Shown piece after piece: positions 1 to 8,596 of a DNA stretch of 49,923 nt. Source of the DNA: an uncultured Clostridia bacterium (GTDB lineage: Bacteria; Bacillota; Clostridia; Christensenellales; Pumilibacteraceae). The DNA lies in the NCBI GenBank assembly GCA_947086925.1, contig CAMUAL010000009.1, positions 1 to 49,923 of the forward strand, read 5' to 3'. Position 1 is the first letter of the stretch, and each line of letters opens with the position of its first letter. A program made the position numbers and the translations under genes. Under the pieces are notes generated by a model. That model was given only the letters and a program-made list of their open reading frames with translations. It did no database searches and was not told where the DNA came from.

Positions 1-2
1 AC

Positions 3-152
3 AAAGACGGGAAAGAGGTACGGGAAATCTTTTTGAATAACAGTACAAACGTGGAAACGCTCTGCGTTCTTTCCAAAAAAATTCCCGATGAGTTTATCAA
101 CATCGACGTAGAATTCGGGGAAGACGAGGGACAATTTTCGTTAAAGACATGA
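3..152 (+). CDS. 3' end of an unrecognised gene (partial)
   Basis: The window opens inside a reading frame that runs to a TGA at 150-152 and encodes about 49 residues ending in GQFSLKT. The visible part is acidic and mixed hydrophilic, without a membrane segment or a motif I recognise. Its stop overlaps the ATG of the next gene (ATGA, 149-152), so the two are probably translationally coupled parts of one operon whose beginning lies upstream of the window. No function can be proposed from this fragment. Confidence 0.6.
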   Translation, partial: KDGKEVREIFLNNSTNVETLCVLSKKIPDEFINIDVEFGEDEGQFSLKT

Positions 153-478
153 GTTGGGATACGGGCGTAACAATGGGACATATAGCAAGCGTTACGGCGG
201 TGGGCGATAAAGCAATAGCAATCGAATACGACGCCGACGGCAAGCAGATAACGTACACCGTGGCAAATGTTTACGTAAACGCCGCAGCCGAAACGGATGC
301 TTCGGCAGAGGTTCGGCTCGACAATTCCGAAACGGCGAAATCGGGCAGCGGAAATTACGTGATTATCGAATTTAATGAATCGATTGCCTCGCAGATTGCG
401 ACGGTTTGGCAAAGAATGACGCTTCGCATGAATACGGTTTTTGCCAATGCTATGCCGTGGGCATACACGGTACAATAA
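149..478 (+). CDS. hypothetical protein, 109 aa, coupled to the preceding gene
   Basis: The frame begins with an ATG overlapping the stop of the upstream gene, an arrangement typical of translational coupling; no separate ribosome site is needed. The product has no signal peptide or transmembrane helix. It alternates short hydrophobic and polar stretches in a way suggesting beta structure for residues 10-75, followed by a more helical, Met- and Ala-rich end. I do not recognise the family. It is the last gene of its unit: a long hairpin follows at 502-543 and a new promoter at 578. A frameshifted continuation of the upstream gene cannot be excluded. Confidence 0.5.
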   Translation: MSWDTGVTMGHIASVTAVGDKAIAIEYDADGKQITYTVANVYVNAAAETDASAEVRLDNSETAKSGSGNYVIIEFNESIASQIATVWQRMTLRMNTVFANAMPWAYTVQ

Positions 479-501
479 TTTTTCCATCCTCCTTCCGTTT
501 T

Positions 502-543
502 GCGAAAACAGGGTTCGTTTAATTAAACGAATTCTGTTTTTGC
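502..543. terminator. long near-perfect hairpin after the first operon
   Basis: Bases 502-522 and 523-543 form an inverted repeat of about 20 pairs centred on AATT, with only G-U wobbles as irregularities. There is no run of T after the stem, so it is not a textbook intrinsic terminator. Its place between two transcription units suggests a transcription end or an RNA-stabilising hairpin. Confidence 0.5.
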
Positions 544-577
544 GAGCAACGAATTTTTACCGCATTTAATAATGTAC

Positions 578-606
578 TTTACTTTATTTTGTTTTGGTTG
601 TATAAT
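578..606 (+). promoter_or_regulatory. sigma-A promoter of the malic enzyme gene
   Basis: A perfect TATAAT at 601-606 lies 17 bp after a weak -35 (TTTACT, 578-583). The leader would be about 45 nt and holds the ribosome site AAAGAGG just before the ATG at 658. Confidence 0.6.
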
Positions 607-657
607 ATGGTAGTCTTTTCGATATTAAAAAATACTACACAAAAAAGAGGATTAACC

Positions 658-1836
658 ATGAATTACAGAGAGCAGTCGCTTATCAAGCACGCCGAGTGGA
701 AGGGTAAAATCGAAATCACCGCAAGAGTGCCCGTGGACAGCCGTGATAAACTTTCGGTTGCGTACACTCCGGGAGTTGCCGAGCCGTGCTTGGCTATCCG
801 CGACGATATAAACAAAAGCTACGAGCTTACGCGCCGCTGGAACACCGTTCCCGTTATAACCGACGGCACTGCGGTGTTGGGACTCGGCGATATAGGACCC
901 GAGGCGGGCATGCCCGTAATGGAAGGCAAGTGCGCGCTCTTTAAGGCGTTCGGCAACGTAGATGCATATCCGCTTTGCATAAAAAGCAAAGATACCGAAG
1001 AAATAATAAAAACCGTTAAGCTTCTTGCGGGGTCGTGGGGCGGCATAAATTTAGAGGATATTTCCGCGCCCCGCTGTTTCGAAATCGAAACGCGCCTTAA
1101 AGCCGAGCTCGATATTCCCGTGTTCCACGACGACCAACACGGTACGGCGATAGTTACCGCCGCCGCGCTTATTAACGCGTTAAAGCTTGTAAACAAAAAG
1201 CTCGGCAACATTAAAACGGTAATAAACGGCGCGGGAGCGGCAGGCATTGCCATTGCCAAATTCCTGCTTAAAATGGGGGTTGAAGATATTACGCTGTGTT
1301 CGAGTCGCGGAATAATCTGCGAGGGCGACGCTTCGGTAAATCCCGCTCAGCAGGAGATTGCTAAAATCACAAACCGCCGTAAATTAAAGGGTACTGTTGC
1401 CGACGCGCTAATAGGAGCGGATTTGCTTATAGGCGTATCGGTTGCAAACTGCATTACAAAAGATATGGTTAAATCCATGGCGAAAGACCCGATTCTGTTC
1501 ACGTGCGCCAATCCCGTTCCCGAAATAACCCCCCGCGACGCCTTAGAGGCGGGCGCGGCGATAGTGGGCACCGGTTCGAGCGAATACGCGAATCAGATTA
1601 ACAACGTGCTTGTTTTTCCGGGACTGTTTCGCGGTGCGCTCGACGTTCGGGCAAACACGGTAAACACCGAAATGATGATTGCGGCGGCGGAGGGCATTGC
1701 TTCGTGCGTTTCGGAAAGCGAGCTTAAACCCGACTATATACTGCCTTACGCTTACGACAAGCGCGCGCACGAAAGTGTGGCAAAAGCGGTTGCAAAGGCG
1801 GCAATAAAATCGGGCGTATCCAAACTGCACAAATAG
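658..1836 (+). CDS. malic enzyme (malate dehydrogenase, decarboxylating)
   Basis: The 392-residue product is a full-length short-form bacterial malic enzyme, which oxidatively decarboxylates malate to pyruvate and CO2 with reduction of NAD(P). The N-terminal half has YTPGVAEP (36-43), the GDIGPEAGMPVMEGK stretch and FHDDQHGTAIV (about 158-168), which holds metal and substrate ligands. A Rossmann motif, INGAGAAGIAIAKFL, begins near 190. An earlier TTG at 589 in the same frame is rejected because it overlaps the promoter, whereas the ATG at 658 follows a good AAAGAGG site. Coenzyme preference cannot be decided by eye. A thioesterase gene follows after 9 bp. Confidence 0.95.
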   Translation: MNYREQSLIKHAEWKGKIEITARVPVDSRDKLSVAYTPGVAEPCLAIRDDINKSYELTRRWNTVPVITDGTAVLGLGDIGPEAGMPVMEGKCALFKAFGNVDAYPLCIKSKDTEEIIKTVKLLAGSWGGINLEDISAPRCFEIETRLKAELDIPVFHDDQHGTAIVTAAALINALKLVNKKLGNIKTVINGAGAAGIAIAKFLLKMGVEDITLCSSRGIICEGDASVNPAQQEIAKITNRRKLKGTVADALIGADLLIGVSVANCITKDMVKSMAKDPILFTCANPVPEITPRDALEAGAAIVGTGSSEYANQINNVLVFPGLFRGALDVRANTVNTEMMIAAAEGIASCVSESELKPDYILPYAYDKRAHESVAKAVAKAAIKSGVSKLHK

Positions 1837-1845
1837 AAATAAAAT

Positions 1846-2349
1846 ATGAAAGTAATATCCAAACAGCGAAACAGCAAAATGTGCATTATGTGCGGACTCG
1901 ACAACGAGTACGGCGTTCGCGCTCCCTTTTACAACATGGAGGACGGAAGCGTAGTAACGGTGTTTAAGTACCGCTGTCAGCATCAAAGCTACCCCGAGCG
2001 TGTTCACGGCGGGCTAATTACTTGCATGCTCGACGAAATGGGGCTACGCGCGTTATGGGCAAAAGAGCTTTCGGAAGAATCGTTCGGAGTGACTATGTCG
2101 CTCGAAAGCAAATTCCGCAAACCCGTTCCTTACGACAAAATCATTGTAGGCAAGGGGATAATAGTTAAGGAAACGCCTCGGTTTTTCGTTGCCGACGTTC
2201 GTCTTATGGACGAGGACGGAACGGTGCTTGCAAACGGCACAACCAATTACGTGCGTCTTTCGCCCGCACAGATTGCAGAAAACGTATCGGTGCACGAAGA
2301 AATGTGCTATCTTATAGACGACGGCGTAAAGAACATCGACGTAAAGTAA
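1846..2349 (+). CDS. PaaI-type hotdog thioesterase
   Basis: The 167-residue protein fits a single hotdog domain of the PaaI/YbgC-like acyl-CoA thioesterase group. The characteristic HGGLITCMLDEMG segment near residues 51-63 corresponds to the HGG-x-DE helix that binds and hydrolyses the thioester in this superfamily, and the later strands (VTMSLESKFRKPVP and VADVRLMDEDGTVLANG) fit the usual sheet. The first 20 residues contain CIMCG, a small Cys pair that could bind metal but is not part of the known fold. The start has only a weak ribosome site. It is probably cotranscribed with malic enzyme; the substrate is unknown. Confidence 0.85.
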   Translation: MKVISKQRNSKMCIMCGLDNEYGVRAPFYNMEDGSVVTVFKYRCQHQSYPERVHGGLITCMLDEMGLRALWAKELSEESFGVTMSLESKFRKPVPYDKIIVGKGIIVKETPRFFVADVRLMDEDGTVLANGTTNYVRLSPAQIAENVSVHEEMCYLIDDGVKNIDVK

Positions 2350-2384
2350 AAAAATAAATTTAGCAAAGGGCGGCTTGCGGATAT

Positions 2385-2413
2385 TTGACGCTTTTGTTTG
2401 TGTATGCTATAAT
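2385..2413 (+). promoter_or_regulatory. sigma-A promoter of the lipoprotein gene
   Basis: TTGACG (2385-2390), a 17-bp spacer and a perfect TATAAT (2408-2413). Transcription should start near 2420, giving a 40-nt leader ending in an AAAAGGAGG ribosome site before the ATG at 2460. Confidence 0.8.
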
Positions 2414-2459
2414 TGTATTGTTGTATGTGTCGAAAGACGCAAAAGGAGGATTGTAAAAA

Positions 2460-3809
2460 ATGAAGAAGATGTTCGGTAAATTTGCCGCACTCGTGCTTGC
2501 GTTTTTAATGGTATTCTCGCTTACGGGGTGCGGTATGGTTGAGGTGGAGAATTCCGCTAAGGCGCTCGAAGGCGCGGTAGACGCAATGCTCGACGAGTCG
2601 AGCGTAAGCGTAACCGCAAACATATCGGCAAAAGTCGGCGAAGAGTTGAATTTGCAGGGTTTAGTCGGCGAGCTTGCTTTAAATAAAGGTAAAAACGACT
2701 ACGATTATTCGATAAACTTGAAAATGAAGAACGGCTCAATGTCGGTGACCATGCTCAGCCAAATAAAAAAGGGCGATAAGGTTTATACCCGTGCCATGGG
2801 CGAAGAAAAGTACTCGTCCGAAACCGCGGATAAAATTACAACAGACGGAATCGACTCGTCTGTAAAAGAGTTTATAGGCAATCTCGATTTGAGCACGCTC
2901 AAAAAAGAAGGCAAAACTTATGTAATATCGGTAGGGCAGGATTACGCGCAGGATGTAAGCGGATTTATAAGCGGCTTGCTTGCGATTAAAGACAATGATG
3001 CGGGAACGTATTTAACTCAACAGCTCGGTATTACGAAAGACGAGCTTGCGGGATTTGTAAACAGCGCGTTCGAAGACAACGTAACCGTATCGGGCTTTAT
3101 TGCCGCAATCGATGAGTTATTGAGTGCGCTTGCTCCCGAAGAAAGTGCAATTACCGTAGAAACGCTTTTGGCGGGTGTAGACGCGCAGACATTGTACGGA
3201 ATTGTTTCGAGTATCGACAGCACCGTTGCCGCACCCACCGCAACGCAGACTGCTTACGCGTGGCTTATTTCCGTTTGGGGCAATAAAAAAGTCGACGACA
3301 TTCTCGCGCTTTTGTACGCGGGCAGCGGTTATCCCGAATACGGCGACGGTTATTACAATGATGGCGTAACCGGCGGCGATGCAACCGAAGAAACGGGACC
3401 TTTGACGGTAGCCGAAATAGGCGAAATATTGAAACACGCGCTCGGGCTCGAAAATAACGTCGGAATGACAGTCGGAGAAGTTTACGATATATTAGCCGAA
3501 TCGTTCGATGAATTCGCGTATATGATTGTGGGTATGCTCGGAAGCAAGGAAGCGCTTAGCGCAATGTCGAATAACGGAGCTATTCTCGGAATTGCGAATC
3601 TCGAAAACCTGACGGTAAGCAAACTCGGTTACTCTGTAAAAATCGTGCTTAACGGAAAAGACCTTACGATTAAAAGCATTGACATAACCGTTGATTCCGA
3701 CGTTAAGTATTCCGATTACAAAGTAGCTTTTGCAGACATTGACTTAAACTTATCGTTTAATTACGACAAAGTCAGCATTTCCGCTCCTTCTCAAAGTTCA
3801 ATCGCTTAA
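2460..3809 (+). CDS. secreted lipoprotein of unknown function, 449 aa
   Basis: The product begins with a lipoprotein signal: Lys-rich start, a hydrophobic stretch and the lipobox LTGC, so Cys-24 would be acylated and the protein held on the outer face of the membrane. The body has no membrane helices. The first 170 residues resemble, in composition only, the beta-rich LppX/LolA-like or DUF6612-like lipoproteins (tracts such as SVTANISAKVGE and YDYSINLKMKNGS). A Tyr/Gly/Asp-rich linker is found around 290-305 (YPEYGDGYYNDG). I cannot assign a role. It has its own strong promoter, and a HAD phosphatase gene starts 6 bp downstream, so the two are probably cotranscribed. Confidence 0.85.
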   Translation: MKKMFGKFAALVLAFLMVFSLTGCGMVEVENSAKALEGAVDAMLDESSVSVTANISAKVGEELNLQGLVGELALNKGKNDYDYSINLKMKNGSMSVTMLSQIKKGDKVYTRAMGEEKYSSETADKITTDGIDSSVKEFIGNLDLSTLKKEGKTYVISVGQDYAQDVSGFISGLLAIKDNDAGTYLTQQLGITKDELAGFVNSAFEDNVTVSGFIAAIDELLSALAPEESAITVETLLAGVDAQTLYGIVSSIDSTVAAPTATQTAYAWLISVWGNKKVDDILALLYAGSGYPEYGDGYYNDGVTGGDATEETGPLTVAEIGEILKHALGLENNVGMTVGEVYDILAESFDEFAYMIVGMLGSKEALSAMSNNGAILGIANLENLTVSKLGYSVKIVLNGKDLTIKSIDITVDSDVKYSDYKVAFADIDLNLSFNYDKVSISAPSQSSIA

Positions 3810-3815
3810 TAACGA

Positions 3816-4613
3816 ATGATTAAACTTGTTGCCACCGATTTGGACGGAACGCTTTTGGGCGACGACAAAGTTATTCCCGATGAGATTTTTCCTCTTGCCG
3901 AAAAACTCATGCAAACGGGGATTCTGTTTGTCCCCGCATCGGGGCGTTCGCCGTACACTCTGCGCGAAAACTTCCGTCCCATTGCGGACAGTATAGACTA
4001 TGTATGCGATAACGGCGCGGTTGCGTTGTCGGGCGGAAAAACGGTGCTTAGCACTCCCGTCCCGCGTGAAATCGTGCGCGACGTGTTGGAATTTTGTCGC
4101 AACGAAGATGTTCACGTTTTGCTGTGCGGCAGTCAGACCACGTATCTTGCGCCCGTAGAGGGAACGAAGTACGAACCTCACGTTCGCCCGTATTACTTCC
4201 GAAGGGTGGCGTTTGACGAGCTTATCGAGATAGAAGACGAAGTAAACAAAATAGCGATTTGCGATATGCGCAATCCGCGCAACGGCTCGTTCGACAGACT
4301 TGTGAAAATGCTCGACGGCAGAGCCGACGCGACCGTAAGCGGCGATATTTGGATGGACGTTATGCAGTGCGGCGTAAACAAGGGAAAAGCTCTTGCCGCA
4401 ATACAAAAGGCGCGCGGAATAACAAAAGCCGAAACGGTGGTATTCGGCGACTATTACAACGATATAGAATTGCTCGGGTGCGCGGAGTACGCCTATGTTA
4501 TGAAAAACGCAAATGCGGATATGTTCCGTTACGGAAACCGAATTTGCGACGACAACAACAGCGGCGGCGTAATTAAGGTGATTCGCGAAATAGCGGAAGG
4601 AACATTTAAATAA
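3816..4613 (+). CDS. Cof-type HAD hydrolase
   Basis: This 265-residue protein is a HAD phosphatase of the Cof/YidA (IIB) type. Motif I, DLDGTL, with the nucleophilic Asp, is at residues 8-13; motif II is the Ser in VPASGRS; a conserved Lys precedes the C-terminal GDYYNDIELL, the metal-binding motif. Such enzymes dephosphorylate sugar phosphates, FMN or similar small metabolites; the substrate cannot be told from sequence. Its ATG lies 6 bp after the lipoprotein stop and lacks an obvious ribosome site, suggesting translational reinitiation. A Nudix gene follows 31 bp downstream. Confidence 0.93.
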   Translation: MIKLVATDLDGTLLGDDKVIPDEIFPLAEKLMQTGILFVPASGRSPYTLRENFRPIADSIDYVCDNGAVALSGGKTVLSTPVPREIVRDVLEFCRNEDVHVLLCGSQTTYLAPVEGTKYEPHVRPYYFRRVAFDELIEIEDEVNKIAICDMRNPRNGSFDRLVKMLDGRADATVSGDIWMDVMQCGVNKGKALAAIQKARGITKAETVVFGDYYNDIELLGCAEYAYVMKNANADMFRYGNRICDDNNSGGVIKVIREIAEGTFK

Positions 4614-4644
4614 AACAGCGGCGCAGTCGCAAAAGGAACATAAC

Positions 4645-5241
4645 ATGGAAAATTATTCAGACAGCAAAGGCAGAACCGAAGAAGAATTTCTTGCCGAGTA
4701 CGACCGCACAAAATACGACCGCCCCGCATATACGGCAGACAATCTTCTGCTTGCCGACTGCGGCGACGGACTTGCCGTGCTTTTGATAAGGCGCGGAAAT
4801 CACCCGCATATGGGGCAGTGGGCACTCCCCGGAGGCTTTGTGAATCCAAACGAAAAAGTCGCCGATGCGGCAAAGCGCGAGCTTACCGAGGAAACGGGCA
4901 TAAATGTGGAAACGGAACAGCTTATAACGGTATCCGCTCCCAAGCGCGACCCGCGCGGTTGGACGGTATCGACCTGTTTTATGGGCTTGCTTTCCGAGCC
5001 GATTGTGCCTAATGCGGGCGACGACGCAAGCGAAGCGAAATGGTTTAAAATCGATTATCTTGCGGCGGGCGATGTTTACAAGCTGAAACTTACCTGCGAC
5101 GGAATCGATTTATCCGCCGAAATGAACGTATCGCGCGACGCGGGCGGCAAAATCGATATAGATTCGAGCGAAATTCTCGTGAATAACGGAATCGCTTTCG
5201 ACCACGCCAAAATAATTCTTTACGCCGTGGAATCATTGTAA
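4645..5241 (+). CDS. Nudix hydrolase
   Basis: The 198-residue protein contains a complete Nudix box at about 62-85: GG-F-x5-E-x7-RELTEETGI, matching G-x5-E-x7-R-E-U-x-E-E-x-G-U, which binds the metal that hydrolyses nucleoside diphosphates linked to another group. The preceding GQWALPGG and the phrase TADNLLLADCGDGLAVLLIRR resemble the ADP-ribose pyrophosphatase/NrtR-like branch. There is no C-terminal winged helix, so it should be an enzyme rather than an NrtR repressor. A ribosome site (AAGGAA) precedes the ATG. It ends the transcription unit: a strong terminator follows at 5284. Confidence 0.93.
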   Translation: MENYSDSKGRTEEEFLAEYDRTKYDRPAYTADNLLLADCGDGLAVLLIRRGNHPHMGQWALPGGFVNPNEKVADAAKRELTEETGINVETEQLITVSAPKRDPRGWTVSTCFMGLLSEPIVPNAGDDASEAKWFKIDYLAAGDVYKLKLTCDGIDLSAEMNVSRDAGGKIDIDSSEILVNNGIAFDHAKIILYAVESL

Positions 5242-5283
5242 AACTTATTCGGCTTTTCGGAGTCGGAAATCAGCAAAAACCGC

Positions 5284-5319
5284 AAAGGGGAAGATACTTT
5301 CGAAAGTGTCTTCCCTTTT
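5284..5319 (+). terminator. intrinsic terminator after the Nudix gene
   Basis: A stem of about 17 pairs (arms 5284-5301 and 5302-5319, one G-U and one slipped pair) ends in CCCTTTTG. It closes the lipoprotein-HAD-Nudix unit. Confidence 0.8.
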
Positions 5320-5548
5320 GATACCCATTTCCGCAACGGCAAGTTTTGCACTCTTGACCCGAGTTTAAAATTGAATTACACTAAGCGTAAAACTTCTCCT
5401 TAAAATGTTCCCCCGACAAAGCCAAGCGGAGGGGCATTTTTCATTAATCTAATCCACTTATGATTTTGTGAATTGTAAAAAAATCCCTTTATGCGATTAT
5501 GGCATAAAGGGATTTTCAATGCGGATATTAGCAAGGGGGCAAATCAAC
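5320..5548. other. gene-free stretch between converging genes
   Basis: Between the Nudix gene and the reverse-strand ferritin-like gene I see no gene. Besides the terminator at 5284, there is a weaker hairpin at 5403-5441 (AAAATG...CATTTT outside CCCC...GGGG, with bulges) ending in T5, and the strong bidirectional terminator at 5476-5518. Confidence 0.6.
5476..5518. terminator. bidirectional terminator
   Basis: The arms AAAAATCCCTTTATGC and GCATAAAGGGATTTTC enclose a 7-base loop. Read on the reverse strand the stem is followed by a run of T, so it is the terminator of the ferritin-like gene, and it backs up the terminator of the converging forward unit. Confidence 0.85.
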
Positions 5549-6808
5549 TCAGCAAGTTCTGCCTACGTCGGTGTTGTCGCAGGTGCGGCAACGAAGTTCT
5601 TTGACGGGGTGCGCGCTTTCTTCGAAGCGGTAATCTTCGCCTGCCTCGGTAATATACTGTTCTATTACGTTGTGGCTTGCAACGTCGCCCGACGAGCCGT
5701 TTACGGTATCGTTGTACTTAAAGAACTCGTAGTTTTCGGGGACTGAGCAAACCTCGGTGTATTCTTCGAGAACGGACGTGTTGTTTACGGTGTTTGCAAG
5801 CACGTTTCTTATATACTTTTTGTTGTTTTCTATATTGTCGTTAAACGATAAAAGCATGGGGAATTCGCCTACGGGTATAACCTGTTGCCATTCTTTATGC
5901 TCGTATTTTTTAAGCATATTTGCGGCGGAGTGCAGGTGAGCAACTTCCATATTGAAATGTTCTTCCCAAATATCGCGCACGCGGCTGTCGGTTTCGTCCT
6001 GCATCATAGAGTAGTAAAGGTAGCACTCGGTGTACTCGTGGCAAAGTGCCATTTCAAGCCACGTAGCGTTGGGGTCGATAAGGCTTTCGTACTGTGTTAC
6101 GTGCTGTTCCTCTATCATTGCGATTTCGCTGTAAAGCTGACGTCCTAAGTCGGTTTTGTGAGTCTGACCTATGTTCATATAGTAGTTCATGGTCTGCTGT
6201 TCGGCGGCGGTTATAATCATGGTGTGAAGATTTGTCAATATGTCGCTGCTGCCGCGAGGAGCGAATCTGCGCACGTCGTCAAACGGATAGCGGTGTTCCG
6301 ATATTGTGGGTCTGCCCGGCATAATTTCGGTGTAGCTGCCCACCAAACGCTCGCCGCGTATTCCTTCTTCCATTTCGAGTAAGTCGCTGTAACGGTAAAG
6401 GTGGTCGAAGTCTTCGAGCAATGCAAAGTCGAGAGTCGCCTTAACGTAAGGGTCGGGGTCGTACTGCGCCATTATCGCGGTAAGGTCTACCGCAAGTTGT
6501 TCGTAGTAAATAGTCGTTTCGAGCGTGCTTTCGTCTTTGGGTTTAAGCATGCTTATGCGCTTTTGCTGTTGCTGTTCGATTCTGCGGGTAAGCGCAAGCT
6601 CGCGGCGTATGTCGTTATTGTTGCAATGACGCGAAAAGTTGTGTAAAAACCACTGCGCCTCGAACTCGGTGCCGTTCATGAGTATTATGCGAACTTTGGT
6701 GTAAGGGTCCGCCTCGTTTTTGTCGTAAGCCTTGGGATAAAGCTTGCACCAGTTGTTAAAGCATTTGTTCATGGGCATGGGTTTGATGTTAAAAGGATTA
6801 AGTGACAT
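5549..6808 (-). CDS. ferritin-like (rubrerythrin-like) di-iron protein, 419 aa
   Basis: The protein is cytosolic and almost wholly helical. Three Glu-x2-His-type motifs are visible: LLEDFDHLYRY near 135, EIAMIEEQHVTQY near 235 and EEHFNMEVAHLHSA near 290. Each is preceded by a helix with a candidate Glu ligand (YYEQLAVD, TAAEQQTMNYY, CHEYTECYLYY). This is the pattern of ferritin-like four-helix bundles, probably one and a half or two bundles in tandem. The tail has a CRTCDN pair that could bind metal. I infer a di-iron oxidase or peroxidase role in oxygen or peroxide defence. No rubredoxin domain (two CxxC pairs) is present, unlike classical rubrerythrin. A good AAGGAGA ribosome site supports the start. 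It is monocistronic. Confidence 0.75.
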   Translation of the reverse strand: MSLNPFNIKPMPMNKCFNNWCKLYPKAYDKNEADPYTKVRIILMNGTEFEAQWFLHNFSRHCNNNDIRRELALTRRIEQQQQKRISMLKPKDESTLETTIYYEQLAVDLTAIMAQYDPDPYVKATLDFALLEDFDHLYRYSDLLEMEEGIRGERLVGSYTEIMPGRPTISEHRYPFDDVRRFAPRGSSDILTNLHTMIITAAEQQTMNYYMNIGQTHKTDLGRQLYSEIAMIEEQHVTQYESLIDPNATWLEMALCHEYTECYLYYSMMQDETDSRVRDIWEEHFNMEVAHLHSAANMLKKYEHKEWQQVIPVGEFPMLLSFNDNIENNKKYIRNVLANTVNNTSVLEEYTEVCSVPENYEFFKYNDTVNGSSGDVASHNVIEQYITEAGEDYRFEESAHPVKELRCRTCDNTDVGRTC

Positions 6809-6965
6809 TGTTTATTCTCCTTGTTTTTGATAAATTTAGTTTTTCCAAACCCGCGATTTCTATACTCTTTTTATGTGTTGGGTCACGGGTTGGGCAGGGA
6901 ATACGTCAATCCTCGGTATGAGTAAAATACTTTTGCAGTCGGCGCTTTTACGGCGGGTTAAAAGG

Positions 6966-6994
6966 TTGACTTTTGCAAGTGCGGCGGTTATAAT
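6966..6994 (+). promoter_or_regulatory. sigma-A promoter of the uracil salvage operon
   Basis: TTGACT (6966-6971), a 17-bp spacer and TATAAT (6989-6994). The leader of about 65 nt is too short for a full attenuator, and I see no terminator hairpin or clear PyrR-binding loop in it. Confidence 0.85.
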
Positions 6995-7065
6995 TGAATA
7001 TTGGGTAGGCGATAAAATAATCGCGCCGAAATTACCGATGAAAAACATATAAAGGAGAAAACAGA

Positions 7066-8577
7066 ATGGCGGCAAAAAAATCACTTTACAGCGGCAAAGA
7101 CGTTGTATTGAGCTTACAGCATATGTTTGCTATGCTCGGAGCTACAATCACCGTGCCGTTGGTTGTGGGCATGAGTATTCCTCTTGCGCTCATATCGGCG
7201 GGAGTGGGAACTATAATATTTTACTTTCTTACAAAGCGCAAAGTACCCGTATTCCTCGGAAGCAGTTTTGCGTTTATGCCCGGACTTATTACTGTGTTTA
7301 CATACGGAAACAACTATAACGCATCGGCGTTGGCGGCAATGCTCGCGCTTGTGTGCGCGGGGTTGGTTTACGTGCTGTTTTCGGTTGTCATAAAATTTGT
7401 CGGCGTTCAAAGAATAAAAAAGCTGTTCCCGCCCATAGTGGTAGGACCCGTAATTATAGTAATAGGCATGAATCTTGCAGGCAGTATTTTTTGGAACGAT
7501 ATAATCGCAAATTACGTAGCATACGGTTCGGTTGCGTGGAAGGAGTGGACAACCGCGATAATCACTGCGCTTACAATAGTGGGTATAAATGCTTTTGCAA
7601 AACCCAAAAGTTTTTTAAAGGTTATTCCCATACTTATAGGTTTTGTTGTGGGCTATTTGTACGGAGCGTGTGTGGGACTTGTCGACTTTAAACATATGTT
7701 CTCGGGCGATATAGTTATATTTCAACAAGCAAAAGAAACATGGGGATTTTGGGGTGCATGGAAAGACCTTGACGGCGGGTTGATTGCCACCGCAATGCTC
7801 AGTATTATTCCGATAGCCATAGTTACTTTTATGGAGCATCTCGGCGACATATCCGCAAACAGCACCGTTTGCGGTAAGGACTTCATGGTAGACCCCGGAT
7901 TGCACCGCACGGTATTGGGCGACGGTGTTGCTACGGCTGTATCGGGTCTTTTGGGCGGACCCGCAAACACCACTTACGGCGAAAACACCGCGGTGCTTGC
8001 GATAACGAAAAATTATAATCCCAAAAATATATTTCTTGCGGCGTGCTTTGCCGTTGTGTTGGGCTTGTTCGTGCCGTTCGGCGAAATACTCGCAGGCATG
8101 CCTACGGCAGTTGTAGGCGGAGCTTGCATAGTTTTATTCGGCATGATTGCGGCTTCGGGCTTGCGTGCTTTGGTGGACGCAAAGGTCGATTTCGGCAATA
8201 CGAAAAATCTGATTGTAGTAGCCGTAACTCTTTCGGTGGGATTGGGACTCGGTGCTTGCTCGCTTGCAGGTTCGATAAGCGGAAACAATGCTCTTAAAGT
8301 AGGTTTTGCAACTTCGGGCGGCGGATTCGTAGAGATAAGCGCGTTGGCTATTTGCACAGTGCTTGCGATAGTGCTTAATTTGATTATACCTAACAAAAAA
8401 GAAGAAACCGACGAGCAGAAAGCCGCAAAAGACGAGGCAAAAGTATCGCTTACAAGCGGTATAACCGACGCCATGGAAGCGAGAGATTCGGATTTGGCAA
8501 CGGCGCAAACCGACGCCGAACCCGAAACACAAACTAACGCCGAACCCGCACAAGAAACAACCGAAGATAAAGAATAA
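7066..8577 (+). CDS. uraA: uracil/xanthine permease (NCS2 family)
   Basis: A 503-residue nucleobase:cation symporter-2 protein with the usual 12-14 hydrophobic segments. Family landmarks: the N-terminal LQHMFAMLGATITVPL, the substrate region FMEHLGDISANSTVCGKDF followed by GLHRTVLGDGVATAVSGLLGGPANTTYGEN, and a Gly-rich half-helix after it. The HLGD and NTTYGEN sequences are those of the uracil-specific branch. The last 70 residues are a hydrophilic Glu/Ala/Thr-rich tail beyond the normal family end. It brings uracil across the membrane; the next gene, 19 bp on, converts it to UMP, which supports the uracil assignment. A strong AAAGGAGAA ribosome site precedes the ATG. Confidence 0.95.
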   Translation: MAAKKSLYSGKDVVLSLQHMFAMLGATITVPLVVGMSIPLALISAGVGTIIFYFLTKRKVPVFLGSSFAFMPGLITVFTYGNNYNASALAAMLALVCAGLVYVLFSVVIKFVGVQRIKKLFPPIVVGPVIIVIGMNLAGSIFWNDIIANYVAYGSVAWKEWTTAIITALTIVGINAFAKPKSFLKVIPILIGFVVGYLYGACVGLVDFKHMFSGDIVIFQQAKETWGFWGAWKDLDGGLIATAMLSIIPIAIVTFMEHLGDISANSTVCGKDFMVDPGLHRTVLGDGVATAVSGLLGGPANTTYGENTAVLAITKNYNPKNIFLAACFAVVLGLFVPFGEILAGMPTAVVGGACIVLFGMIAASGLRALVDAKVDFGNTKNLIVVAVTLSVGLGLGACSLAGSISGNNALKVGFATSGGGFVEISALAICTVLAIVLNLIIPNKKEETDEQKAAKDEAKVSLTSGITDAMEARDSDLATAQTDAEPETQTNAEPAQETTEDKE

Positions 8578-8596
8578 ACATACAAGGGGAAAAGAA

